DNA of 64,000 nucleotides from Siminovitchia sediminis (GCF_042680885.1 NZ_JBHUEO010000005.1:266659-330658); one strand, 5' to 3'. Shown: positions 53,497 to 63,582, counted from the first letter of the stretch. Numbers and translations: made by a program. The notes: generated from the letters alone by a model not told the origin.

Positions 53497-55167
53497 TTGA
53501 ACAAAGTACAAAATGACAGCATAAAAATCATCCCGCTGGGAGGAGTAGGCGAAATTGGAAAAAATATGTATGTCATCGAAATCGATCAAGACATTTTTAT
53601 TATTGATGCCGGGCTGAAATTTCCGGAAAACGAGATGCTTGGAATCGACATAGTAATTCCGGAAACCACATGGCTGGAAGAGCAAAAAGACCGTGTAAAG
53701 GCTATCTTCCTGACACATGGCCATGAAGATGCCATCGGAGCCCTTCCGTATGTTTTACAGAAAGTACACGCACCGGTATATGGTACGAAATTGACGGTGG
53801 CGCTTGCTAAAGAAAAAGTGAAAGAATTTGGTTTGAAAACGGCAAACCGATTCCATACCATCAAATCGACTTCGAGAATAAAATTCGACCGTACGGTGGC
53901 AACTTTTTTTCATACGACGCACAGCATTCCGGATTCCATTGGCATCTGCCTGCAAACCTCTGAAGGAAAGATCGTCCATACCGGGGATTTTAAATTTGAC
54001 CAGGCAGCTCCAAAAGGGTACCGTGCTGAAATCGGCAAGATGGCAAGTATCGGAGATTCCGGCGTACTTGCGTTGTTATCCGATAGTACCGAAGCGGAAA
54101 ATCCCGGATTTACAACTTCAGAGGCTGTTACGGAACGGGAGCTTTCAAATACATTTCATTCTGCTCAAGGAAGGATTATTATTGCCAGTTTTGCATCTAA
54201 TTTTATTCGTATTCAACAGGCTCTTGATGCGGCATATGAAAATGGAAGAAAAGTGGCTGTTGTAGGCAAAAGCATTGAACGCAGCCTGCAAGTGGCCCTA
54301 AAATTAAATTATTTATCGTTGGCATCAGATGACCTAGTCATACCCGTTACAGATCTTCCAAAGTATGAAGATCATGAAATTGTTATTATTTCGACCGGAA
54401 TGATGGGCGAGCCTTTAGAAGCTCTGCAAAAAATGGCCAAGCAAAACCATAAGCAGATTAATATTAAAAAAGGGGATACTGTGCTGATTACTGCCACTCC
54501 TTCACCCGGCCTTGAAACATTTATGTATAAAACAATCGATTTGTTATACCGTGCAGGCGCATCGGTAAGCACTCCATATTTTAAGATTCATGTTTCGGGA
54601 CATGGCAGCCAGGAAGATCTTAAAATGATGCTGAATCTGATGAAACCGAAATTTTTCATCCCCATCCAGGGTGAATACCGCATGCTGTTTTCTCACGCAA
54701 AATTGGCTGAACATACGGGTGTACAAAAGAATCACATCTTAATACCTGTTAATGGTGAAGTGATAGAATATAAAAATGGGCGTATGACAGCCGGGGGCAA
54801 AGTACCAGCAGGGAATGTGCTGATTGACGGAATTGGAGTAGGAGATGTAGGCAATATTGTACTGAGAGACCGAAAATTGCTTTCGCAAGACGGAATTTTT
54901 ACAGTCGTAGTAACACTTGATAAAAAGAACAAAAGAATCGCGTCCGGTCCTGAAATAATCTCTCGTGGTTTTGTATATGTCAGAGAGTCGGAAAAGTTAA
55001 TTGAAGAATCCACAAAAATGGTTCAATCTATTGTTGAACAAGCCATTTCGGTAGGGTCTTTTGACTGGTCGGGGATCAAGCAAGATATTCGTGACCGTTT
55101 AAATCAATTTTTATTTGAACAGACAAAACGTAAACCGATGATATTGCCAATTATCATGGAGATCTGA
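53497..55167 (+). CDS. rnjB: Ribonuclease J2
   Basis: Beta-CASP ribonuclease subunit that partners RNase J1 in mRNA decay. The 556-residue product has FLTHGHEDAIGALPYVLQ, where the second metal motif reads HEDA instead of HEDH, as in the weakly active J2 type. Further motifs are ALLSDSTEAENPGFTTSE, IHVSGHGSQEDLKMMLNLMK and the C-terminal domain. TTG 53497 follows GGGAGGAAG; the ATG at 53479 overlaps that site. Confidence 0.94.
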   Translation: MNKVQNDSIKIIPLGGVGEIGKNMYVIEIDQDIFIIDAGLKFPENEMLGIDIVIPETTWLEEQKDRVKAIFLTHGHEDAIGALPYVLQKVHAPVYGTKLTVALAKEKVKEFGLKTANRFHTIKSTSRIKFDRTVATFFHTTHSIPDSIGICLQTSEGKIVHTGDFKFDQAAPKGYRAEIGKMASIGDSGVLALLSDSTEAENPGFTTSEAVTERELSNTFHSAQGRIIIASFASNFIRIQQALDAAYENGRKVAVVGKSIERSLQVALKLNYLSLASDDLVIPVTDLPKYEDHEIVIISTGMMGEPLEALQKMAKQNHKQINIKKGDTVLITATPSPGLETFMYKTIDLLYRAGASVSTPYFKIHVSGHGSQEDLKMMLNLMKPKFFIPIQGEYRMLFSHAKLAEHTGVQKNHILIPVNGEVIEYKNGRMTAGGKVPAGNVLIDGIGVGDVGNIVLRDRKLLSQDGIFTVVVTLDKKNKRIASGPEIISRGFVYVRESEKLIEESTKMVQSIVEQAISVGSFDWSGIKQDIRDRLNQFLFEQTKRKPMILPIIMEI

Positions 55168-55233
55168 TAGGCATAGGCAATCGATACAGGAATGGCTTGA
55201 ATGTACACAATAACCAATTGATCACATACTGTG

Positions 55234-55268
55234 GCAGTCCCGTTTGTACATAAGGGGCTGCTTTTTTT
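55234..55268 (+). terminator. Terminator after rnjB
   Basis: GCAGTCCC and GGGGCTGC form the stem (one G-U pair) around a 12-base loop, with seven T following. The remaining gap to 55485 (about 217 bases) shows no gene or clear site. Confidence 0.82.
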
Positions 55269-55485
55269 ATGATTGAGGATATTTATAAACGAGCTATCAT
55301 CTTATCACGAACTATTTCTGATTGACGGTGAACAGGCGGGGGAAACACAGTTCGGGTAAATGAGCAAAGTGAGTCCGAATCCATCATTTTTTCGGGAATC
55401 AGATGAATGGCTGAATTTATTCGTATGAAAATCTCCAAGCCGTTACATACTATCGTCAACGATCTATTCTCTTGGGAGGAGTTCC

Positions 55486-56256
55486 ATGCAGAGCAATTAT
55501 TCATCTAATCCTGGATTTGCGGGTGCGCAGCCGCAGCAGCCCGAGCAAAACCCCGAATCAAAGCCATCGAGCAGCCTAGTGGAGAAAATCCAGCAACTGG
55601 GGCAAACCAATGTACCTGATATGGGACAGGATGCAAACATTCACTGTCTTACTATCATTGGGCAAATTGAGGGACATATGCAGCTTCCTCCGCAAAATAA
55701 AACAACAAAATACGAACACCTGATTCCACAACTTGTAGCAATAGAGCAAAATCCCAAAATTGAAGGCCTCCTAGTCATTCTAAATACAGTAGGCGGTGAC
55801 GTGGAGGCCGGACTGGCCATATCTGAAATGATATCCACTTTATCCAAGCCTTCCGTATCCATTGTTTTGGGGGGAGGCCACTCAATCGGTGTTCCGATTG
55901 CTGTATCTTGTTCTCATTCATTCATTGCAGAAACGGCGACCATGACCATTCATCCCATTCGTTTAACCGGACTGGTGATCGGTGTTCCGCAATCGTTTGA
56001 ATATATGGATAAAATGCAGGAACGGGTCATTAATTTTGTTACGAAGCATTCCGGCATTACCGAGGAGACGTTCAAAGACCTGATGTTTGCCAAAGGGAAT
56101 TTAACACGTGATATTGGTACTAATGTCATCGGTGCAGATGCTGTGAAATATGGGCTCATTGATGAGGTCGGCGGGTTAGGAGAGGCCATGAAAAAATTAA
56201 ATGAAATGATTGTAGCCAATAGAGCAAAGGAAGACGAAGGTGAGATGCTGCAATGA
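55486..56256 (+). CDS. tepA: ClpP-family translocation-enhancing protein TepA
   Basis: SppA/ClpP-fold serine protease-like protein, in B. subtilis also linked to spore SASP removal and protein export. The 256-residue product has a proline/glutamine-rich N-terminus, EGLLVILNTVGGDVEAGLAI, the Ser region VLGGGHSIGVPIAVSCSHSF and TMTIHPIRLTGLVIG. GGGAGGAG precedes the ATG. It overlaps ylzJ by four bases. Confidence 0.92.
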   Translation: MQSNYSSNPGFAGAQPQQPEQNPESKPSSSLVEKIQQLGQTNVPDMGQDANIHCLTIIGQIEGHMQLPPQNKTTKYEHLIPQLVAIEQNPKIEGLLVILNTVGGDVEAGLAISEMISTLSKPSVSIVLGGGHSIGVPIAVSCSHSFIAETATMTIHPIRLTGLVIGVPQSFEYMDKMQERVINFVTKHSGITEETFKDLMFAKGNLTRDIGTNVIGADAVKYGLIDEVGGLGEAMKKLNEMIVANRAKEDEGEMLQ

Positions 56257-56477
56257 TTATCCACTCCATTGTACCTCCTGAACACATTTTCCCTGTCGAT
56301 GACGCAGCTTTTTCCAATCGGACACACTGTCTGTGGAATAATATACCTTTGCTGGTCGAGCAATCAGGACAGTCTTGCAAAGTAGTCCGGATTATAAGCA
56401 GTAATCCCTCTGATTATTTGCGAACCGAGATTCAACCGGGAACCAATCTTCACATAAATGACATTCAATTTAATTAA
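56253..56477 (+). CDS. ylzJ: YlzJ-like protein
   Basis: Small conserved Bacillus protein of unknown function that follows tepA. The 74-residue product begins MIIHSIVPPEHIFP and contains VRIISSNPSDYLRTEIQPGT. The start overlaps tepA as ATGA. Confidence 0.85.
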   Translation: MIIHSIVPPEHIFPVDDAAFSNRTHCLWNNIPLLVEQSGQSCKVVRIISSNPSDYLRTEIQPGTNLHINDIQFN

Positions 56478-56544
56478 CACGCAAGAGGTATTCAAAGCTA
56501 AAGATTAGCAGGATACTGCATTTATACAGGAAAGAAGATGACGA

Positions 56545-56637
56545 AGACTCCTGCGTGACTACAGGCCTCGGTGAGTCCCTCGCTGTACGACGGCACAAGG
56601 AGGCTCACCGGACCCTCGCGAAAAAGCGGAGGATATT
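56545..56637. repeat. Dispersed Bacillus-type repeat in decayed gene
   Basis: A block of about 93 bases: GACTCCTGCGTG, CGGTGAG/CTCACCG inverted arms, ACAAGGAGGCTCACCGG and CCCTCGCGAAAAAGCGGAGG. From general knowledge, GACTCCTGCGGG...CCTCGCG-type elements occur in many copies in Bacillus genomes. It interrupts the minus-strand coding remnant. Confidence 0.6.
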
Positions 56638-56639
56638 TT

Positions 56640-57420
56640 GGGGACGGGTTATAAATTGTTCGGATTTTCTTTGACATTAACTCATCAAGCCCCTTTGTAT
56701 TAGCCAGTTGCTGTGAAATATGAAATTCTATATCATCACGTGCCGGCAAGCCTCGCGCCCCTTTATTCCATCCAATTCTCTTAAAGATTCAAATTCTCCA
56801 GTGATTGTCATCTCATCGATCAAAGGGTCTAGCCAATCATGTAAGTTTTGTTCGTCTGTTCCAATAGCCCTTTGACTGGCTGGTAATGGGTCCATTGCAA
56901 ATTGCCGCAAATAAACGCTCATCTTCTTTTGCAAATATCATGGCCCGTAATCATCGTTTCGAATTCAACCCTCAGCCCATACTTGAAGGTATCTCCAAAG
57001 TTTCTACATATATGCGGTATGATCTGCCGGGAGTCAATGCAGCATTTTGTTCCTCCTGGATTCCCGCCAATTCTAACATTACTTGATACATGTCCTCCAA
57101 TAATTTAAATTTATCCGAATCATCCCTACGAATAAGCAACTTTTCAAAGTATCTTTAATCAGGCGATTTAGGCCTTCCGGCGTCCTGGTAACATTGTTAT
57201 AGTAAATTGACCCGCAAGCAAATCTTCCATCAGGCATGGCCATGTTGAGTGAATGAATTCCGCCTTTTAAAGCCTCCCCCAGTTTTGTGGCTGTATCGAA
57301 ATCATCACCTTCAATCTTTTCGTTTTTGATATAAATTATAAAAGGCTTATAATTCCCCGTTGTTCTTCGAATTTACTCTTTTTCAGTGTGGGTTTTCTTA
57401 TATTTCACTGCTGCTGTTGG
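56640..57420 (-). pseudogene. Decayed minus-strand gene, family not recognised
   Basis: No intact gene occupies the 1.25 kb between ylzJ and spoIIIE. On the minus strand, segments of protein-like sequence follow each other in different frames: FEEQRG, then IEGDDFDTATKLGEALKGGI and MAMPDGRFACGSIYYNNVTR (57079-57354), LLEDMYQVMLELAGIQEEQN (to 56972), FAKEDERLFAAICNGP, NLHDWLDPLIDEMTITGEFE and ISQQLANTKGLDELMSKKIR. At least four frameshifts or stops separate them. The region upstream could encode a short hydrophobic, lipoprotein-like start (LKVLLAGSS). I cannot name the family. A dispersed repeat lies at the 3' end. Confidence 0.6.
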
Positions 57421-57626
57421 CTGACGGTATCTTCTGCAGGGCTGGAGCCTGCCAGCAGTACTTTCAACAAGGAAAAGCAAGCAGCTATTCCCTTTTAACA
57501 ACCATAAACGTGAATGGGGATCTCAAGCGCCCGAATGAGACGAAGTCCTCCACAATGGTTACTGGAAAAAACCTTGTTCAAATATAGAAAAACAGGAAAA
57601 ACTTCCTAAAGTGTCCAAGTTATATG

Positions 57627-57635
57627 TGTTATAAT
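57627..57635 (+). promoter_or_regulatory. Extended -10 promoter for spoIIIE
   Basis: TGT followed by a perfect TATAAT (57630-57635), about 90 bases before the gene. No good -35 is seen. Confidence 0.5.
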
Positions 57636-57726
57636 GGGAGGATAAACAGCTCATATGTTCTTGTTTGAGCAGTATGTGAAAGTCATTCTTAAAGATCAAA
57701 ATGATCGATGAGGCAAGGTGATACAT

Positions 57727-60051
57727 ATGGCGAAAAAGAAAAAAAGAAGAAGCCGCAAGTCTGACCAGAAACTGAAAAAGATTTTGAAATTCGAACTTGC
57801 GGGTATTATATTAATAGCATTAACGTTAATTTCGATTATTGAACTTGGGGCTGTGGGACGGGGAATTTCTCACTTTTTCTATTTTTTGCTTGGTGAATGG
57901 TATATGGCAGGATTGCTGGCGACATTATGGATTGCCGGTTTTTTCATTATTAAAAGAGAGTGGCCGCCCTTTTTCAAAGGAAGAATCATCGGACTTTATT
58001 TTATTATGGCCAGCTTGCTGCTGCTGGCGCATATGCGGCTTTTTGGTCTGATGAATCAGGAAGGAATGCTTACAAACACCAGTGTGATTAAAAGTACATA
58101 CAGTTTGTTTATTCAAATCATGAATGGGGAAGCATCTACACATGATTTGGGCGGAGGAATCATTGGTGCTATTTTGTTTTCAGCGTTTCATCTGCTGTTT
58201 GATACAGCAGGCACAAAAATCGTCAGCTTTTTTCTCATTTTGATCGGGCTTATTTTAATGACGGGAAAAACCATGGGCGAGTATGTAGAAAAAGCAGGGA
58301 AAAAATCAGGAGCATTCATAAAAGCCCAGTGGTCCGGTTTCATAGAAGATATCAAAGAGTGGAACAAAGAAAGATTATCCAAAAAAGAGGCCAAAAAGCA
58401 AGAAAAAGAAGATGCAAGAGACTCAGATGACCAGCCCCCGCTCATTGTTGAACACCAAGCGGAGCTTATTTATCCTGAAGAACCTGCAGAATCGGCAGAA
58501 CCACTTATTTCGAGCTTCTCAGAAAAAAATGTTTCGGTTCAAAACGCAGATGTGGACGAGCCGGAAGAAATAAAAGAAGAACAACCGGATCTGCCAGCGA
58601 ATCTGACATTTACAGAGGTGGAAAATAAGGACTATCAATTGCCGCCATCCAGTCTGCTATCCAAGCCAAAAGCAGCTGACCAGAGCAATGAATACAAACT
58701 GATTCATGCCAACGCGGCGAAGCTTGAGAAAACCTTTCAAAGTTTTGGTGTAAAGGCTCGCGTAACACAGGTTCACTTAGGGCCAGCCGTGACAAAATAT
58801 GAGGTTCATCCCGATGCAGGTGTAAAGGTAAGCCGCATCGTCAGTCTCAGTGACGATCTGGCACTGGCATTGGCGGCAAAGGATATTAGAATTGAAGCCC
58901 CAATCCCCGGGAAGTCGGCCATTGGCATAGAAGTTCCGAACTCTGAAATAGCGGTAGTTTCTTTGCGAGAAGTGTTGGAAGCGAAAGAACACCAAAAGCC
59001 GGAAGCTAAGCTCCAGATAGGTCTTGGCCGTGATATAACAGGCGAAGCAGTGGTAGCTGAATTAAATAAAATGCCCCACCTGTTGGTTGCGGGTGCCACA
59101 GGAAGCGGAAAAAGCGTCTGTATCAACGGAATTATTACAAGTATTTTAATGAGAGCCAAGCCTCATGAGGTTAAAATGATGATGATTGACCCCAAAATGG
59201 TGGAGTTAAATGTCTATAACGGAATACCGCATTTACTTGCGCCGGTTGTAACCGATCCGAAAAAAGCTTCCCAAGCTCTCAAAAAAGTGGTCAACGAGAT
59301 GGAAAGGCGCTATGAATTATTTTCACATACAGGTACAAGAAATATTGAGGGATACAATGATTATATCCGCCGGGAAAATGCTGAAGAAGAGGATCAGCAG
59401 CCGCTTTTGCCCTATATTGTTGTCATTGTAGATGAATTAGCGGACTTGATGATGGTAGCATCCAACGATGTCGAAGACGCAATTACAAGACTGGCACAAA
59501 TGGCACGGGCTGCAGGCATTCATTTGATCATTGCGACTCAACGGCCTTCCGTGGATGTCATCACAGGTGTGATCAAAGCGAATATTCCTTCGCGAATTGC
59601 CTTTGCAGTATCATCTCAAACAGATTCCAGAACAATCCTGGACAGTGGAGGAGCTGAGAAACTACTCGGAAGAGGTGATATGCTGTTTCTGCCTGTAGGT
59701 GCGTCCAAGCCCGTCCGTATACAAGGTGCGTTTTTGTCAGACCAGGAAGTGGAAGATGTCGTTCAGTTTGTCATTTCCCAGCAAAAAGCACAATATCAGG
59801 AGGATATGATCCCTGATGATATTCCGGAAACCACTTCCGATGTCGAGGACGAACTGTATGAGGAGGCCGTACAGCTGATCGTGGAAATGCAGACGGCATC
59901 CGTTTCTATGCTGCAAAGACGATTCAGAATTGGGTATACAAGGGCGGCGAGGCTGATTGATGAAATGGAAGCACGTGGAGTCGTGGGTCCTTACGAAGGC
60001 AGCAAACCAAGGACGGTGTTAATTTCTCGAACCGAAGAACAAACCTCATAG
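57727..60051 (+). CDS. spoIIIE: DNA translocase SpoIIIE (FtsK family)
   Basis: Pumps the chromosome into the forespore across the polar septum. The 774-residue product has four N-terminal membrane helices (about 25-180), a variable acidic linker, then the motor: PHLLVAGATGSGKSVCINGI (Walker A), LPYIVVIVDELADLMMVASN (Walker B) and IATQRPSVDVITGVIKANIP. The C-terminal gamma winged helix (SVSMLQRRFRIGYTRAARLI) reads the DNA polarity sequences. ATG 57727 follows CAAGGTG. Length and context fit SpoIIIE (787 in B. subtilis) rather than SftA. Confidence 0.95.
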   Translation: MAKKKKRRSRKSDQKLKKILKFELAGIILIALTLISIIELGAVGRGISHFFYFLLGEWYMAGLLATLWIAGFFIIKREWPPFFKGRIIGLYFIMASLLLLAHMRLFGLMNQEGMLTNTSVIKSTYSLFIQIMNGEASTHDLGGGIIGAILFSAFHLLFDTAGTKIVSFFLILIGLILMTGKTMGEYVEKAGKKSGAFIKAQWSGFIEDIKEWNKERLSKKEAKKQEKEDARDSDDQPPLIVEHQAELIYPEEPAESAEPLISSFSEKNVSVQNADVDEPEEIKEEQPDLPANLTFTEVENKDYQLPPSSLLSKPKAADQSNEYKLIHANAAKLEKTFQSFGVKARVTQVHLGPAVTKYEVHPDAGVKVSRIVSLSDDLALALAAKDIRIEAPIPGKSAIGIEVPNSEIAVVSLREVLEAKEHQKPEAKLQIGLGRDITGEAVVAELNKMPHLLVAGATGSGKSVCINGIITSILMRAKPHEVKMMMIDPKMVELNVYNGIPHLLAPVVTDPKKASQALKKVVNEMERRYELFSHTGTRNIEGYNDYIRRENAEEEDQQPLLPYIVVIVDELADLMMVASNDVEDAITRLAQMARAAGIHLIIATQRPSVDVITGVIKANIPSRIAFAVSSQTDSRTILDSGGAEKLLGRGDMLFLPVGASKPVRIQGAFLSDQEVEDVVQFVISQQKAQYQEDMIPDDIPETTSDVEDELYEEAVQLIVEMQTASVSMLQRRFRIGYTRAARLIDEMEARGVVGPYEGSKPRTVLISRTEEQTS

Positions 60052-60149
60052 ATTGGAATAACGGTAGGGACCGTTGTATATAATGATAAGATTGGACATA
60101 CGATAATGATAGCCGGTAAACTGGCTTTAAGAAAAAGGAGGCGTAAAAG

Positions 60150-61433
60150 ATGCCGCTGCTTTATGAGAAAACTTTACCTATGCAAGGGTATACCCTGCAC
60201 ATGATACAAACGGATAAATATAAAACAAATACGTTGATATGGAAAATGAAAGCACCGCTAAAAAAAGAAACTGTCACCTACAGAGCTCTGCTCCCTCACG
60301 TGTTACAGAGCAGTACAAAAAAACATCCATCAACGGCCAAGCTGCGCACTTATCTGGATCATTTATACGGTGCTGCCCTTCAGACGGATCTCAGTAAAAA
60401 AGGGGACTATCATATTATTACGATCACGATCGAGATAGCCAATGAAGCTTTTCTAAAAGATTCCACTCCTTTGCTTGAAAAGGCGTTCCATCTGCTTAAG
60501 GAAGTTCTGCTCGATCCTCATGCAGATAACGGCGCATTCGACAAAGAGACTGTTGAACAGGAAAAAAGATCATTAAAACAGCGGATTCAATCTGTATATG
60601 ATGATAAGATGCGCTATGCAACTCATCGTGTGACAGAGGAAATGTGCAAAGGTGAACCATATGCTTTATATGTTCACGGAGAGTATGACCAGGTAGGCGA
60701 CATCACTCCGGCTTCTCTTTACTCGTATTATGAGCAGGCGCTGCAGGAAGATGAGATGGACTTATATATAATCGGTGATGTTGATTCAGCCGAAGTCGAA
60801 AGGTATTGCCAAACCATAGAATTGAAAAACCGTACACCTCAACAAGTATCAAAACAAATGAGAGCAGAATCATCGGAAACAAAAGAGATTATTGAAAGGC
60901 AAGATTTAAAGCAGGGTAAGTTAAACATCGGTTATCGAACAAATATTTTTTATGGCGACCCGGATTATTTTTCTTTACAGGTCCTAAATGGGCTTTTTGG
61001 AGGATTTCCACATTCCAAACTGTTTATTAACGTACGGGAAAAAGCGAATCTTGCCTATTATGCAGCAAGCCGGCTTGAAAGCCATAAAGGGTTACTGATG
61101 GTCATGTCAGGTATAGATAATAAAAATTACGATCAGGCGGTCCGTATTATTAAAGAGCAGATGGAAGCCATGAAGAACGGTGATTTCTCTGATCAGGAAA
61201 TTGAACAGACAAAAGCAGTCATTCAAAATCAATTCCTGGAAACCATCGATACAACACGGGGGTTGACAGAGCTGCTTTATCATAATGTCGTGGCAGACCA
61301 AAATATCACCCTGGAAGAATGGCAAAGTGCGATTGCAAACATAACAAAAGACCAAATCATGGAGGCAGCCCGTAAAATTGAACTGGACACCATATACTTT
61401 TTAACCGGAGTAAAGGAGGGGCCCCAATCATGA
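60150..61433 (+). CDS. ymfF: M16-like protein YmfF, EF-P modification associated, inactive zinc site
   Basis: M16 peptidase-fold protein of 427 residues that lacks the HxxEH motif: the matching region reads LRTYLDHLYGAALQTDLSKK. The C-terminal half keeps fold features such as FINVREKANLAYYAASRLES. It probably pairs with YmfH as the non-catalytic subunit. NCBI names for this pair link them to the 5-aminopentanol modification of EF-P. AAGGAGG precedes the ATG. It overlaps ymfH by four bases. Confidence 0.88.
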   Translation: MPLLYEKTLPMQGYTLHMIQTDKYKTNTLIWKMKAPLKKETVTYRALLPHVLQSSTKKHPSTAKLRTYLDHLYGAALQTDLSKKGDYHIITITIEIANEAFLKDSTPLLEKAFHLLKEVLLDPHADNGAFDKETVEQEKRSLKQRIQSVYDDKMRYATHRVTEEMCKGEPYALYVHGEYDQVGDITPASLYSYYEQALQEDEMDLYIIGDVDSAEVERYCQTIELKNRTPQQVSKQMRAESSETKEIIERQDLKQGKLNIGYRTNIFYGDPDYFSLQVLNGLFGGFPHSKLFINVREKANLAYYAASRLESHKGLLMVMSGIDNKNYDQAVRIIKEQMEAMKNGDFSDQEIEQTKAVIQNQFLETIDTTRGLTELLYHNVVADQNITLEEWQSAIANITKDQIMEAARKIELDTIYFLTGVKEGPQS

Positions 61434-62713
61434 ACACTATATACTTCGACCAATTAAAAGAAACGGTTTATCATGAAACATTGCCGAATGGACTGCAAGT
61501 ATATGTATTGCCAAAGAAAGGGTTTAACAAGACATACGCCACTTTTACAACAAAATATGGCTCTGTAGATAATACCTTTATTCCTTTACATGATACGGAA
61601 CTCCATACAGTTCCTGATGGAATTGCCCATTTTCTTGAACATAAAATGTTTGAGAAAAAAGACGGGGATGTCTTTCAATTGTTCAGCAAACAGGGGGCCT
61701 CTGCCAATGCATTTACATCATTTACAAGAACGGCTTATTTGTTCTCCAGTACCTCCAATGTTGAACAGAATTTAAGTACACTGATACAGATGGTTCAAGA
61801 GCCCTATTTTACGGAGCAGACCGTAGAGAAAGAAAAAGGAATTATCGGGCAGGAGATCACCATGTATGATGATAATCCGGATTGGAGACTGTATTTTGGG
61901 CTGATTGAAAATCTGTTCCATCGCCATCCGGTAAAAATTGATATTGCCGGGACCATTGAGTCTATTTCGCATATTACAGCCGATCTGCTCTATCTTTGCT
62001 ACAATACGTTCTACCATCCAAGCAATATGATATTTTTTGTTACAGGACCCGTCGACCCCGATAAAATCATAGAGTTTGTCAAGGAAGATCAAAAGAGCAG
62101 AAAATTTGATCCTGCACCTCAAATAACCAGGCATTTTGAAGAGGAGCCCGAGAATGCTGCAAAGAAAAAGCAAGTCATTCTCATGGATGTGCAAACGCCA
62201 AAGTGTATGGTCGGCGTAAAAGCTCCTCATTTTGAGGGTACTGGGGAGGACATGTTAAGAAAAGAATTGACCATTCAAATATTGCTCGATATCCTCTTTG
62301 GCAAAAGTTCAACAAATTACGAAAAGCTGTATAAGGAAGGTCTGATCGATGAAACTTTTCAATTTGATTATACACAGGAAGAAGGTTTTGGATTCGCTGT
62401 AATGGGCAGTGATACAAGTGAGCCGGATCTCCTTGCAGAGCGCCTGCAGAACATGGTATTGAATACCGAAGAACAATTGAGTGAAGAAGAGCTTGAACGA
62501 GCCAAAAAAAAGCGAATTGGAAACTTTTTAAGGGCGTTTAATTCCCCTGAATTTATTGCAAATCAGTTTACCCGGTATAAATTAAATGATATGAACTTAT
62601 TTGATGTTGTGCCGGTCATTGAAAATATTGCATTTACTGATATAAAGTCAGCGGCGCATCAGTTTTTTTCCGAGGAACGAATGTCTGTTTGTCAAGTGGT
62701 GCCAAAGAAATAG
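61430..62713 (+). CDS. ymfH: M16 zinc peptidase YmfH, EF-P modification associated
   Basis: Catalytic M16 partner of YmfF. The 427-residue product has the inverted zinc motif in PDGIAHFLEHKMFEKKDGDV (about 64-83) and the downstream Glu in EKEKGIIGQEITMYDDNPDW. Equal length with YmfF and the ATGA overlap suggest a 1:1 heterodimer. A substrate is not known. Confidence 0.9.
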   Translation: MNTIYFDQLKETVYHETLPNGLQVYVLPKKGFNKTYATFTTKYGSVDNTFIPLHDTELHTVPDGIAHFLEHKMFEKKDGDVFQLFSKQGASANAFTSFTRTAYLFSSTSNVEQNLSTLIQMVQEPYFTEQTVEKEKGIIGQEITMYDDNPDWRLYFGLIENLFHRHPVKIDIAGTIESISHITADLLYLCYNTFYHPSNMIFFVTGPVDPDKIIEFVKEDQKSRKFDPAPQITRHFEEEPENAAKKKQVILMDVQTPKCMVGVKAPHFEGTGEDMLRKELTIQILLDILFGKSSTNYEKLYKEGLIDETFQFDYTQEEGFGFAVMGSDTSEPDLLAERLQNMVLNTEEQLSEEELERAKKKRIGNFLRAFNSPEFIANQFTRYKLNDMNLFDVVPVIENIAFTDIKSAAHQFFSEERMSVCQVVPKK

Positions 62714-62718
62714 TAAAA

Positions 62719-62744
62719 CCCGGCCTATTTGCCGGGATTTTTTT
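62719..62744 (+). terminator. Hairpin between ymfH and ymfI
   Basis: CCCGGC and GCCGGG form a 6-bp stem with a six-base loop followed by ATTTTTTT, so ymfI expression may depend on read-through. Confidence 0.8.
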
Positions 62745-62760
62745 ATGGGAAAGAGGAAAA

Positions 62761-63489
62761 ATGAGTATGAAACGTTTTGCATTAATTACCGGAGCAAGTG
62801 GAGGAATAGGTGCAGCGACAGCAAAGATTTTGGCAAAAGAAAATTGGAATCTTTATTTACATTACCATTCCAACGGCAAAAGAATTTCAGAGCTGATGAA
62901 TGAGTTAAAAGGATATCCGATCGAAGTGATCCCCATTCAGGCTGATTTATCGGTTGAGGACGGGTGCAGACAACTGCTTCAAAACATCTTTCAACTGGAT
63001 GCCATAGTTTATTCGAGCGGTAATGCACCTTTTGGGCTCTTCTCGGATTTGGAAGATGAAACGATGGAGACCGCCATTCAGCTGCATGTGAAAAGCCCGC
63101 TGATCTTGGTCAGAAACCTGCTCCCCAAGCTAATGAGGAATCCCAGGTCTCATATTATAATGATCAGTTCTGTTTGGGGACAGACCGGTGCTGCCTGTGA
63201 AGTGATCTATTCCACTGTGAAAGGGGCTCAAATTTCTTTTACAAAAGCATTAAGCAAAGAGGTGGCCGGTTCAGGGGTCAGGGTAAACTGTGTGGCACCC
63301 GGCGCTGTGGAAACGGGAATGCTGAACCGGTTCACGGAAGAAGAGCTGGAACAGCTGCAAGATGAAATCCCTCTGGGCCGGCTGGCAGCTCCTGAAGAAA
63401 TTGCTGACACGGTATCCTTTTTAATGTCTCCAAAAGCAGCCTATATTACGGGACAAGTGATTGCTGTTAATGGGGGATGGTATACATAA
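62761..63489 (+). CDS. ymfI: EF-P 5-aminopentanone reductase YmfI (SDR family)
   Basis: Short-chain dehydrogenase that, in B. subtilis, reduces 5-aminopentanone on EF-P Lys32 to 5-aminopentanol, needed for EF-P function and swarming. The 242-residue product has the cofactor motif LITGASGGIGAATA, SSGNAPFG, catalytic YSTVK (VIYSTVKGAQISFTKALSKE) and the C-terminal INGGW-like VNGGWYT. ATG 62761 with AAAGAGGA upstream is preferred; in-frame codons back to 62689 lie in ymfH and the terminator. Confidence 0.92.
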   Translation: MSMKRFALITGASGGIGAATAKILAKENWNLYLHYHSNGKRISELMNELKGYPIEVIPIQADLSVEDGCRQLLQNIFQLDAIVYSSGNAPFGLFSDLEDETMETAIQLHVKSPLILVRNLLPKLMRNPRSHIIMISSVWGQTGAACEVIYSTVKGAQISFTKALSKEVAGSGVRVNCVAPGAVETGMLNRFTEEELEQLQDEIPLGRLAAPEEIADTVSFLMSPKAAYITGQVIAVNGGWYT

Positions 63490-63582
63490 TATATGAAATG
63501 TAAACCTGAAAAATAATATGCATATTCCCTTCATTCATGCAGATAATAAAATTGTAAGAAAATGTGAAGGAGGCATACTATC

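Noticed and set aside
55283..55504. 73-codon minus-strand frame before tepA
   Set aside because: No ribosome site and overlaps the tepA start; no motif.
57360..57587. 75-codon + strand frame before spoIIIE
   Set aside because: Opposite to the decayed minus-strand gene and lacks a ribosome site.
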